A stretch of DNA of 14,153 bases. Origin: Candidatus Gallimonas intestinigallinarum (GTDB taxonomy: Bacteria > Bacillota_A > Clostridia > Christensenellales > Borkfalkiaceae). Where the stretch lies: NCBI GenBank assembly GCA_019116405.1, contig DXBS01000038.1, positions 1 through 14,153 on the forward strand. Reading direction: 5' to 3'. Below are positions 7,366-14,128 of this stretch, piece after piece. How positions within the stretch are numbered: the first letter of the stretch is position 1; each line of letters starts with the position of its first letter. The notes beneath the pieces are model-generated. The model saw only the letters and a list, made by a program, of their open reading frames with translations, was not told the DNA's origin and did not search any database. The position numbers and the translations under genes were made by a program.

Positions 7366-7580
7366 AAGCCCATCTCCCGATCGACCCGGCGCACGGCGAC
7401 CTCCAGAACGATTTTAGAAAGCGGCGCATCCCCCGTAAAATGTCTGATGACGAGGCACTTTTGTCCATCCGCCTCGTATGTCTTTTCCGAGGTCGGATGA
7501 GCGCTGCACGGCTCCTGCGGCTGCGTTGGCTGATTTTCCGTATTCTGCTCCTCCGTCAGGACGATTTGGACACATGCCCC
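7362..7580 (-). pseudogene. TnpW-like transposon protein reading frame without a canonical start
   Basis: The frame ending in TGA 7364-7362 reads LTEEQNTENQPTQPQEP, then TYEADGQKCLVIRHFTG and DAPLSKIVLEVAVRRVDREMGL. It resembles the small TnpW-type proteins found just upstream of TnpX-like recombinases (a Y-DG-xY/C-x-V-xx-xF-xG core and a C-terminal REMG-like end). Its stop overlaps the recombinase start (ATGA), so the two are coupled. The frame is open back to a TAG at 7583-7581, but contains no ATG, GTG or TTG in a usable place; the best starts are CTG 7559 or ATC 7565. Removing one base from the five-G run at 7581-7577 would join it to ATG 7587, which has a GGAAG site 9 nt upstream. A frameshift, sequence error or rare start codon are all possible. 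The function of the family is unknown to me. Confidence 0.55.
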
Positions 7581-7585
7581 CTATC
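7574..7585. repeat. Right copy of the 12-bp direct repeat (candidate att site)
   Basis: ATGCCCCCTATC, identical to 5757-5768. It lies at the 5' end of the TnpW-like frame and contains the five-C/G run where that frame is broken. Flanking bases differ from the left copy on both sides (a/c before, g/a after), so the match is exactly 12 bp. Confidence 0.6.
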
Positions 7586-7629
7586 ATGATATGAAGCTTC
7601 CGCGCCCGACTGTGCGCATAAACGAATCG

Positions 7630-7658
7630 CAGGCTGCCGCAGTACATGCGGCAGCCTG
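7630..7658 (-). terminator. Hairpin, possible terminator of the small gene at 7716-7976
   Basis: CAGGCTGCCGCA and its exact complement form a 12-bp stem with a 5-nt loop. On the minus strand only a weak CGATTCGTTT follows; on the plus strand CCCTTAAACTTTTC follows. It may end transcription in either direction. No other feature was found between 7586 and 7715. Confidence 0.5.
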
Positions 7659-7715
7659 CCCTTAAACTTTTCAAATTTTCTTACCATTGCAGCGCCTTGC
7701 CCGCGCCGCACTCCT

Positions 7716-7976
7716 TTATTTGCCAAATTGATCAAGCAGCAGCAGATCTGTCTGCCGGCGCAGCATGAGCAGCTTTTCCAGCTCTTCGCGCGTTAGAAAA
7801 ACGCCCGCCTCTTTGAACAGGCGCAGCATTTCGTCCACATATTCGTCCTGCGTAAGATTCGGATAGGCGCAGGCAAGATCGTCCAGTCCCCGCTTCAGCC
7901 TCTCGTTGGTGCCGAGCGCGGTATTGAACGCCGCCGCCTCTTCCAGTCCGAGCCGATCTCTGTTTGTGTTGTGCAT
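7716..7976 (-). CDS. Small hypothetical protein (86 aa)
   Basis: I do not recognise a family. The 86-residue protein starts MHNTNRDRLGLEEAAAF and is predicted helical and acidic, with no membrane segment, no signal peptide and no cysteine motif. A leucine-rich C-terminal stretch (TREELEKLLMLRRQTDLLLLDQF) could mediate protein contacts. ATG 7976 has a GGGGG ribosome site 6 nt upstream; 20 extra codons upstream in frame would overlap the -10 of the promoter and are rejected. It has its own promoter (8035-8065) and a downstream hairpin (7630-7658), so it is probably transcribed alone. It lies between the recombinase cassette and the two-component locus, and context does not give a function. Confidence 0.65.
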   Translation of the reverse strand: MHNTNRDRLGLEEAAAFNTALGTNERLKRGLDDLACAYPNLTQDEYVDEMLRLFKEAGVFLTREELEKLLMLRRQTDLLLLDQFGK

Positions 7977-8034
7977 TGCGCACCCCCTTGTCAGAATGCA
8001 GTAAACTGTAACCTGCCTCCAATTTACCGTACAC

Positions 8035-8065
8035 ATTCTATCACGGCAGCGAGATATTGTGACAA
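8035..8065 (-). promoter_or_regulatory. Promoter for the 86-aa gene
   Basis: Minus strand: TTGTCA (8065-8060), a 19-nt spacer and an extended -10, TGATAGAAT (core TAGAAT 8040-8035). The spacer is long, but the TGn extension compensates. Expected leader about 50 nt. Confidence 0.5.
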
Positions 8066-8114
8066 ATTGCGCGCGAAATCAGCCTTTGGGCGCGTGAAAT
8101 GGCACCAAACGACA

Positions 8115-8150
8115 AACGCGGCGGTGCAATCTGAGTTACACCGCCGCGTT
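8115..8150 (-). terminator. Terminator downstream of the LytTR regulator
   Basis: AACGCGGCGGTG (8115-8126) pairs exactly with CACCGCCGCGTT (8139-8150), 12 bp, with inner AA/TT pairing beyond one mismatch. On the minus strand TTTGTCGTTTGG follows. It starts 12 nt after the regulator stop codon. Confidence 0.7.
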
Positions 8151-8161
8151 GAAACTAAATT

Positions 8162-8878
8162 TTATTTTTTGAAGGAGTAGTCCAGATAATATTCCATGAA
8201 CTTGCGGTAGGATTTTTTTGCCACGGGCAATGCGGCGCCGCGGATCAGGATATCCCCGTCCTGCACGCCCGTAATGTAGTTAAGGTTGACGATATACGTC
8301 CGGTGCGGCGCGTAAAATGCCGGATCATCCGCCAGAATCTGTTTGAACTGTTCCAGCGTTTCCGGCGTCGTCACCTTGCTGCCGTCCGCAAGCAGGATCT
8401 CCCTGCGATGATTGAAACTTTCGATACAGACGATCTCGGAGGAAAGAAGCTTGCGCACGCCGCCGCCCGTCCGCGCGACGATGGATTTTCCGCCGGGCAC
8501 GTCCAGCCGTGCAACTGCGGTCATGGCCACGCCCTCCAGCCGCGCCCGATCGATGGGCTTCAATAAATATCCCGCGGCATTGACGCCAAACGCCTCCACG
8601 CCGTATTCGCGCGACGTCGTGAGGAAGATGATCTCGCACATCTCGCCCCGACTGCGGATACACGACGCGACCTCCATGCCCGACATGACGGGCATGATGA
8701 TATCCAGGAAGTAAAGATCGAATCCGCCCTTCTCCTGCACCACGTCCAAAAGCGCAAAAGGATCGGTGAACGCCTGCACCGAGAACGGGCGGACGATGCG
8801 GGAGGAAAGATCGTCCAGCATGCCGAGGATGATTCTGACATCTGCGGGACTGTCATCGAGCACGGCTACTTTCATCAT
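8162..8878 (-). CDS. LytTR-family response regulator (AgrA-like)
   Basis: Cytoplasmic transcription regulator of 238 residues. A receiver domain (about 1-125) has the acidic pair D8/D9 (VAVLDDS), the phospho-acceptor D59 in DLYFLDIIMP, the switch Thr in IIFLTTS and the conserved Lys in YLLKPID. A LytTR DNA-binding domain (about 135-238) has the usual IVCIESFNHRREI...FYAPHRTYIVNLNYI...LPVAKKSYRKF pattern. ATG 8878 has GGAGG 8 nt upstream, and overlaps the stop of the preceding kinase-derived frame by 4 nt (ATGA), showing it evolved as the partner of that kinase. The regulator itself appears intact, while its kinase is damaged, so it may now act constitutively, take phosphate from another kinase, or be on its way to loss. 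Targets are unknown; the nearby collagen-like gene is a candidate only by position. Confidence 0.9.
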   Translation of the reverse strand: MMKVAVLDDSPADVRIILGMLDDLSSRIVRPFSVQAFTDPFALLDVVQEKGGFDLYFLDIIMPVMSGMEVASCIRSRGEMCEIIFLTTSREYGVEAFGVNAAGYLLKPIDRARLEGVAMTAVARLDVPGGKSIVARTGGGVRKLLSSEIVCIESFNHRREILLADGSKVTTPETLEQFKQILADDPAFYAPHRTYIVNLNYITGVQDGDILIRGAALPVAKKSYRKFMEYYLDYSFKK

Positions 8879-9756
8879 GATGCAGTCCTCCTCAATAAAA
8901 GCCCGTCTTCGGAGGCGATGGCGTCCGTCACGGTATGCGATATGACAAAGGACACGCTGCCCATGGGCGAGATCGTATCGTCCGCAAACGCGATCACGAG
9001 CAGACCGTTCTCGTTGATATAGAACGACCAGTCGTCCGTACAGTCGCCGAGATATTCAAATGCCGGCTCGCTTTCCCAGATGCCGTAGCCGTAAAAGACG
9101 TCATAGTAATGTTCCACGCGGTACTCGATCTGCGCGACGATATCTTCAGACAGGATATCGAGACAGCCGCTGTCCTCCCGGAAGAGATCGGAAAGCTCCG
9201 CGATCTCATCGCGCTCCTTATCGATGACAAAATACCTTTCATAGGAGAGCGAGCTCCCGACGTTCAGCGTGTAGCTGACCCTGATCGTGAGCATCGCCTC
9301 ATTTTCCACGAGGACGGAGCTCATGATATCCGCGCCGACGTACCCCTGATCGCGCAGGCCGTAATAGGTCATAAACTCGTCCACGCACGCGTCGATATAG
9401 TCCTCGATTGTCTTATCGATCGTTTCATTGCCCGTCTGGGGATAGGTGACATCCAGCTCGCTGTCCCCCCAGCCAAATCCCCAGTTGCGGAAATCGACGG
9501 CGGAGACCGCCGCGCCGAGCACGGGAACGTCCTCGAGCGCGCTCACGGTGGCGGGCATGCAGTTGAGGGAGATGATCGCCGCGACCAGACCGAGCGGGAC
9601 AGCGGTGAGGGCGCGCACGCTGCCCCGCTTCCCGCGGCGCGGGGAGCTCACGTCCGATGTTTCAAACAGGACAAGCCGGATGGAAAAACTTTCTTCCGTA
9701 CTCTCGCACTTGAGAACCCCGCTGTACTTTTGGACAATATAGCGGATGCTCGTCAT
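8875..9756 (-). pseudogene. 3' part of a sensor kinase fused to a membrane-anchored RsiV-like DUF3298 domain
   Basis: The frame continues the end of a GHKL ATPase domain (LPIATKTDEHGYGMTSIRY to FSIRLVLF), with homology beginning at about 9822 upstream of the first usable ATG (9756). It then has a basic linker (SSPRRGKRGSVR) and one hydrophobic segment (about TAVPLGLVAAIISLNCM). After that comes an extracytoplasmic domain like RsiV-type anti-sigma factors: EDVPVLGAAVSAVDFRNW, a repeated YPQTGN...IDKTIEDYIDACVDEF region, and DWSFYINENGLLVIAF near the end, typical of DUF3298. ATG 9756 overlaps the stop of the 5' frame (ATGA), so it could be translated by coupling, but it has no ribosome site of its own. 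Its stop overlaps the LytTR start. RsiV DUF3298 domains can bind lysozyme; that this one does is conjecture. Confidence 0.65.
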
Positions 9757-10622
9757 GCCATAGCCGTGCTCGTCCGTCTTTGTTGCGATGGGCAGTCCGT
9801 CCTCCCCGAGCGCGACGGCGTGTTGAGATACTCCACCACCTGCCCCCTGTCGCCCTGCACCAAAAGCCCGCGGATGGCAGCAAAGTGATGGCGCATGTCG
9901 TGACGGTAGCGCCTGCCAAGTTCCAGCTTTTGTTCGGAGAGCTTGTACTCCTCCCGCTCGATCTCCACCTGACGGAGCGCCTCTTCGCGCTCGATGCGCA
10001 GCTTCATGTTCTTGTAGCGGGTCACGATATATGCCGTCGTGACGCCGAACACGCACAAGTCGGCGGCGAGCAGGAGAAGGATAGCGGTGAGATCGCTCAC
10101 GCTTGAGATCTGATACAGCGACAGCACGACCGGCAGAAACATGACCGGCAGAAGAAAGAGGTTTTTCTTTTCCGTCTTGTCATAGTCGCGGAAGATGCCA
10201 CGCAGATAATAGTAGACGACAAACGCGATGACGGCGCTGACTGCGGCGACGATGAGCGCGCAGAGCACGCCGCCCCACACCCCGTCAAAGCCGAACGTGA
10301 CGACAAGTTTTCTTACAAGCCCCGCGATGACGCATGCAAGCAGGGCGACGGATATCACAAAGACATTTCCCGTAAAACTTCTCTTTGAGAGCACAAACAC
10401 CGCTATGATGACGGGAAGATACGCCGTGACGGGCATAAGCGCGATGAGGAACGCATTGTCCAGACGGGTAAAACCGAGCCCGAGATAGACGGCGACGATC
10501 GCACCGACGAGCACCGCCCACGCGATGTATGTCACCGCCCGCGAGAATCTTCTCATGGTCAGAACGACGCAAATGAATGCAAACAATATAAAAGGGATCA
10601 TCGAAAAAATGATATTGTTCAT
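9753..10622 (-). pseudogene. 5' part of an AgrC-like membrane histidine kinase, truncated before the ATP-binding domain
   Basis: 290-residue frame. Six or seven hydrophobic helices fill residues 1-200, beginning NNIIFSMIPFILFAFICVVL, as in AgrC-type sensor kinases. A coiled helix (IEREEALRQVEIEREEY) and the phospho-acceptor box RRYRHDMRHHFAAIRGLL follow. After VVEYL (about 9825) the frame diverges into 23 unrelated residues and stops. The +1 alternative frame picks up at once with the C-terminal end of a GHKL ATPase domain, so about 100 residues, including the N-box, are missing. The kinase therefore cannot bind ATP normally. ATG 10622 has a GAGGAAAGG ribosome site; the in-frame extension upstream is rejected because it crosses the promoter. 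A sequencing error alone would not explain the missing N-box. Confidence 0.7.
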
Positions 10623-10704
10623 TGCCCTTTCCTCATGCAGAAACTCATCGCCGTCTGCAGCGACGCATCTTTCGCGATAACCGAAATAACCAGGGAATGA
10701 CTCT

Positions 10705-10713
10705 ATTATATCA
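10705..10713 (-). promoter_or_regulatory. Extended -10 promoter element for the kinase/regulator operon
   Basis: Minus strand TGATATAAT (10713-10705): a consensus -10 with the TGn extension. No good -35 is found at the right distance (TGGCGC). It lies about 85 nt upstream of the kinase start, between it and the collagen-like gene. Confidence 0.5.
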
Positions 10714-10806
10714 CAATTTTTTCGTATGCGCCATGATTGAACCAGCCGATTCATACGGCGATCGGCGCATTTCACGCAACAAATATGAAGCGATCCTTCC
10801 TTTCCC

Positions 10807-11274
<468 letters not shown>

Positions 11275-12339
11275 ATGCAGCTTTCCCTGTGCATGATCGT
11301 AAAAAATGAAGAGGACGTCCTTTCCCGCTGTCTGGACAGCGTGAAGGACGCCGTGGATGAGATCGTCATCGTCGATACGGGGAGCACGGATACAACCCGC
11401 GCAATCGCCGCGCGCTACACCGACAAGATCTATGACGAGCTATGGCAGGACGACTTTGCACGGGCGCGCAACGTCTCCTTTGCAAGGGCGGGCGGGGACT
11501 ATCTCATGTGGCTGGACGCCGACGACGTCATCGCGCCCGAGCAACTCCCCCGCCTTGTTGCACTCAAAAAACAACTGCAGCGCGACCCCGCCGATATGGT
11601 CGTGTGCGGGTATGCGGGCGGCGGACTCTCCTTTCGGCGCGAGCGCATCGTCAGGCGGTGCGAAAGAGCGCGCTGGATGGGACGCGTGCATGAGTGTATC
11701 TCCCCCTTCGGCAGAGTGATCGGCAGCGACTTCACGGTGACACACCTGAGAAGCGACAAGCCGCGCGGCGCGCGCAACCTGCATATCTACCAGAAGTGGC
11801 GCGCGGAGGAGCCGCTCTCGGCGCGCGATCTGTTCTACTACGGGCGCGAGCTGTACTACAACAAGTTATATACCGAGGCGATCGCCGTCCTGGAGGAGAT
11901 GCTTGCGAGTGAGGGCTGGTACGTCAACCAGATCGAAGCATGCAAAGTGCTTGCGATCTGCTATGCTGCCAAGGGAGAGCGAACCCGGGCGCTCAACACC
12001 CTCTTTCGCAGCTTCTCCTTCGGACTGCCGCGCGGGGGCGTCTGCCACACCATCGGCAGGGCATTCCAGGAGGACGGGAAACTTGGCGAGGCCGTCTGGT
12101 GGTACGAACGGGCGCTCGCCTGCCCCGACCGCTCCGCGGAGGGCGACTTCGACGTGCCCGACGAACGCACGCTCTATCCGCTGCTGGGGCTCGTCTACTG
12201 CAATTCCCTGCTCGGAAAAAAGGACGCTGCACTGGAGTATCACAAGCGCGCCGCCGCGCTCGCCCCGACGCATCCCTCCGTCCTTCACAATCAAACCTAT
12301 TTTGAGAGCATCGGCATGCTGCCAAGATCTGCCAAGTGA
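11275..12339 (+). CDS. Family 2 glycosyltransferase with C-terminal TPR-like repeats
   Basis: 354-residue cytoplasmic protein with a GT-A fold. LSLCMIVKNEEDVLSRCLDS (4-22) opens the GT2 domain; VDEIVIVDTGSTDTT (27-41) is the nucleotide-sugar strand and WLDADD (79-84) carries the DxD metal site. The GT domain ends around residue 185. The rest (about 190-345) is helical, with TPR-like repeats (YTEAIAVLEEML, ACKVLAICYAAKGERTRAL, LGEAVWWYERALA, LYPLLGLVYCNSLLGKKDAALEYHKRA). This architecture is shared with SunS-like and other protein- or peptide-modifying glycosyltransferases. ATG 11275 has a strong GGAGGTGA site 5 nt upstream; upstream in-frame codons cross the intergenic region and are rejected. 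Position next to a Thr-rich collagen-like gene suggests it glycosylates that protein; this is inference, and the donor sugar is unknown. Confidence 0.88.
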   Translation: MQLSLCMIVKNEEDVLSRCLDSVKDAVDEIVIVDTGSTDTTRAIAARYTDKIYDELWQDDFARARNVSFARAGGDYLMWLDADDVIAPEQLPRLVALKKQLQRDPADMVVCGYAGGGLSFRRERIVRRCERARWMGRVHECISPFGRVIGSDFTVTHLRSDKPRGARNLHIYQKWRAEEPLSARDLFYYGRELYYNKLYTEAIAVLEEMLASEGWYVNQIEACKVLAICYAAKGERTRALNTLFRSFSFGLPRGGVCHTIGRAFQEDGKLGEAVWWYERALACPDRSAEGDFDVPDERTLYPLLGLVYCNSLLGKKDAALEYHKRAAALAPTHPSVLHNQTYFESIGMLPRSAK

Positions 12340-12659
12340 ACTTTGCGCGCCCAGGTAAACGGAGCGGCGAAAAAAGAAAAAGGCAGGGATTTCCCCGTTC
12401 CAAAGAGGAAAAACTCCTGACTGGCATGATGGCATTTATTTAGATAATAATCGAAATATACTTCCTTCCGACACGAAAATCTGCATTTTTCGCCCCTCCC
12501 GCCCACGCCATTTTGCGGCAAAATGCGCGAAATCGCCGTTTTTCGGTGCATTTCAAATGGATTGACCAATCCCCTGCGGCACAGCCGAAAGAAGGGATAT
12601 TTTGACAACTTTCAAAACACACGCCCCTTCCGCCGAATCAACGGGCATTTCAGGGCACA
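12340..12659. other. Intergenic stretch without a recognised gene
   Basis: About 320 bp between the glycosyltransferase stop and the shared terminator. It holds small inverted repeats, notably CATTTTG-CGG-CAAAATG (12509-12525), AGGA/TCCT around 12411-12420 and GGGA/TCCC near 12380, plus several GCATTT-like words. Minus-strand frames across it (for example 12297-12608) lack a ribosome site and family resemblance. No terminator with a U-run is seen directly behind the glycosyltransferase gene. Confidence 0.4.
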
Positions 12660-12689
12660 AAAAAAGGAAGCCGGGTGGCTTCCTTTTTT
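12660..12689. terminator. Bidirectional terminator between the glycosyltransferase and alcohol dehydrogenase genes
   Basis: AAAAAAGGAAGCC, loop GGGT, GGCTTCCTTTTTT: a perfect 13-bp stem whose A/T ends supply a U-run in both directions. It starts 12 nt after the alcohol dehydrogenase stop (minus strand) and would also stop plus-strand transcripts from the glycosyltransferase gene. Confidence 0.9.
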
Positions 12690-12701
12690 GCGCTAAATCG
12701 A

Positions 12702-13919
12702 TCAGAAATCGACTTCGGTATCGTAGTAGCAGCACTTGAGCAGCTTTTCCATCTCCTCGACGGAGGGCTGACGGGGATTGGAGCCCGTGCAGGCGTCACC
12801 GATCGCGTTGACGGCGATGTCGTGCAGGCGGGAGAGGAACACGTCCTCGGGCACAAAGCCCTGCTCGCAGGGATAGCTGTCTGCACCGTAGTTCTTGATG
12901 CAGTGAGGGATATTGAGCTCGTCGTTCATCTTCCTCAGGTGCGCGATGAGCAGTGCGACCTTCTCATCGTCATCCTTGCCGCCGAGCCCCATGTAGTCCA
13001 CGATGACGCCGTAGCGCTTCTTCGCGGTGGGATCCTTTGCATTGAAGGCGATGACCTTGGGCAGGTACATTGCGTTCGCCGCGCCGTGGATGATGTGTGC
13101 GCCGTAATCAGCGAACGCCGCGCCCGTCTTGTGCGCCATGGAGTGGACGATGCCGAGCAGCGCGTTGGAGAACGCCTGTCCCGCAAGGCACTGCGCGTTG
13201 TGCATCTTGTCGCGCGCTTCCATGTCCCCGTTGTAGGAGGGAATGAGGTTTTCCTGGATCATCTCGATCGCGTGGATGGCAAGAGGGTCTGTGTAGTCGC
13301 AGTTCGCCGTGGAGACGTAAGCTTCGATCGCGTGCGTCATTGCGTCCATACCGGTGTGCGCGACCAGCTTCTTGGGCATGGTCTCCGCGAGATCGGGATC
13401 GACGATCGCGATATCGGGCGTGATCTCGAAGTCTGCGATCGGGTACTTGATGCCATTCTGATAGTTGGTGATGATGGAGAACGCCGTGACCTCGGTCGCC
13501 GTGCCCGACGTGGAGGGGATCGCGACGAAGTGCGCCTTCTTCCTCAGCTTGGGAAGCCCGAACACTTTGCACATATCCTCGAAGGTCGTATCGGGATATT
13601 CGTACTTGATCCACATCGCCTTTGCCGCGTCGATGGGCGAACCGCCGCCCATTGCGACGATCCAGTCAGGCTCGAACTTGAGCATCGCCTCAGCACCGCG
13701 CATGACCGTCTCGACGGAAGGATCGGACTCGATGCCCTCGAACACTTCCACCTCCATGCCCGCTTCCTTGAGGTAATTCACCGCTCTGTCGAGGAAGCCG
13801 AACTTCTTCATCGAGCCGCCGCCGACGCAGATCATCGCCTTCTTGCCCTCGAGCGTCTTGAGGACTTCCAACGAGCCCTTGCCATGATAGAGATCTCTGG
13901 GTAACGTAAACCTTGCCAT
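12702..13919 (-). CDS. Iron-containing alcohol dehydrogenase
   Basis: 405-residue cytosolic NAD(P)-dependent alcohol/aldehyde oxidoreductase of the Fe-ADH family, closest in appearance to the C-terminal half of AdhE (MARFTLPRDLYHGKGSLE start, DACTGSNPRQPS and LLKCCYYDTEVDF end). Cofactor motif MGGGSPIDAAKAM (90-102); TSGTATEVTAFS (137-148) in the substrate region. Metal ligands by family alignment: D192 and H196 in HTGMDAMTHAIEAY, H259 in VHSMAHKTG and H278 in IIHG. Compared with AdhE as I recall it, about five extra residues (AFADYGAH) lie between the last two ligands. ATG 13919 has an AAGGAG site; the 10-codon upstream extension is rejected because it starts inside the operator palindrome. 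Monocistronic, with its own promoter and terminator. Physiological substrate (ethanol, butanol or a diol) cannot be told. Confidence 0.93.
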   Translation of the reverse strand: MARFTLPRDLYHGKGSLEVLKTLEGKKAMICVGGGSMKKFGFLDRAVNYLKEAGMEVEVFEGIESDPSVETVMRGAEAMLKFEPDWIVAMGGGSPIDAAKAMWIKYEYPDTTFEDMCKVFGLPKLRKKAHFVAIPSTSGTATEVTAFSIITNYQNGIKYPIADFEITPDIAIVDPDLAETMPKKLVAHTGMDAMTHAIEAYVSTANCDYTDPLAIHAIEMIQENLIPSYNGDMEARDKMHNAQCLAGQAFSNALLGIVHSMAHKTGAAFADYGAHIIHGAANAMYLPKVIAFNAKDPTAKKRYGVIVDYMGLGGKDDDEKVALLIAHLRKMNDELNIPHCIKNYGADSYPCEQGFVPEDVFLSRLHDIAVNAIGDACTGSNPRQPSVEEMEKLLKCCYYDTEVDF

Positions 13920-13941
13920 TTGAAACTCCTTTTCCTTTTTC

Positions 13942-13956
13942 GTGAACAACGTTCAC
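13942..13956. promoter_or_regulatory. Palindromic operator candidate in the alcohol dehydrogenase leader
   Basis: GTGAAC-AAC-GTTCAC is a perfect 6-3-6 inverted repeat. It lies at about +10 to +24 from the predicted start of transcription, where a bound repressor would block initiation or early elongation. The spacing does not match the usual Clostridia Rex site (TTGTTAA-N4-TTAACAA); a TetR-type repressor is one possibility. Confidence 0.5.
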
Positions 13957-13972
13957 TTGATTTCCAAAAGAT

Positions 13973-14000
13973 ATTATAGCACAAATACAGCGTTCGTCAA
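13973..14000 (-). promoter_or_regulatory. Sigma-70-type promoter of the alcohol dehydrogenase gene
   Basis: Minus strand TTGACG (14000-13995), a 16-nt spacer and a consensus TATAAT (13978-13973). The predicted leader is about 45 nt and includes the palindrome at 13942-13956. Confidence 0.8.
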
Positions 14001-14062
14001 GACCTAATTTGCATTTTTTCATAGATTTTTTTCAAAGGACACGCGGATTTCATTTTATAATT

Positions 14063-14095
14063 CCGCGCCCGCCGAACGACGTTCGGCGGGCGCGG
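14063..14095 (-). terminator. Long GC-rich hairpin, possible terminator of a gene entering from the right
   Basis: A 15-bp perfect stem (CCGCGCCCGCCGAAC, loop GAC, exact complement). On the minus strand AATTATAAAATG follows, which is AU-rich but not a true U-run. It shares the words GCCGAAC/GTTCGGC and GCGGGC with the galK terminator. It lies 33 nt beyond a possible stop codon at 14131-14129. Confidence 0.5.
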
Positions 14096-14128
14096 CATAT
14101 GCTTCGGCGAAACCGTAAAATGCGGCGT

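Larger units (their letters stand above)
5757..7585 (-). mobile_element. Minimal serine-recombinase element bounded by 12-bp direct repeats
   Basis: The interval contains only a TnpX-like large serine recombinase and an upstream TnpW-like reading frame, both on the minus strand. Perfect 12-bp direct repeats ATGCCCCCTATC lie at the two ends. It is inserted directly behind the galK terminator. Large serine recombinases of the Tn4451/Tn5397 type excise and insert elements through short core sites next to the recombinase gene. Here no cargo is seen, so it is either a stand-alone element or the remnant of a larger one that lost its cargo. The boundaries are inferred from the repeats. Confidence 0.55.

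Noticed and set aside
7414..7674. An 86-codon minus-strand frame upstream of the recombinase
   Set aside because: The TnpW-like similarity is in a different frame of the same DNA; this frame's product is low in complexity and unlike any family. Only its ATG at 7587 may be relevant, as the pre-frameshift start.
12675..13904. A 409-codon plus-strand frame antisense to the alcohol dehydrogenase
   Set aside because: Shadow frame; the minus-strand gene has all iron-ADH motifs, a promoter and a terminator.
13942..13956. The palindrome as a Rex site
   Set aside because: Arm sequence and 3-bp spacing do not match the Rex consensus known from Clostridia.
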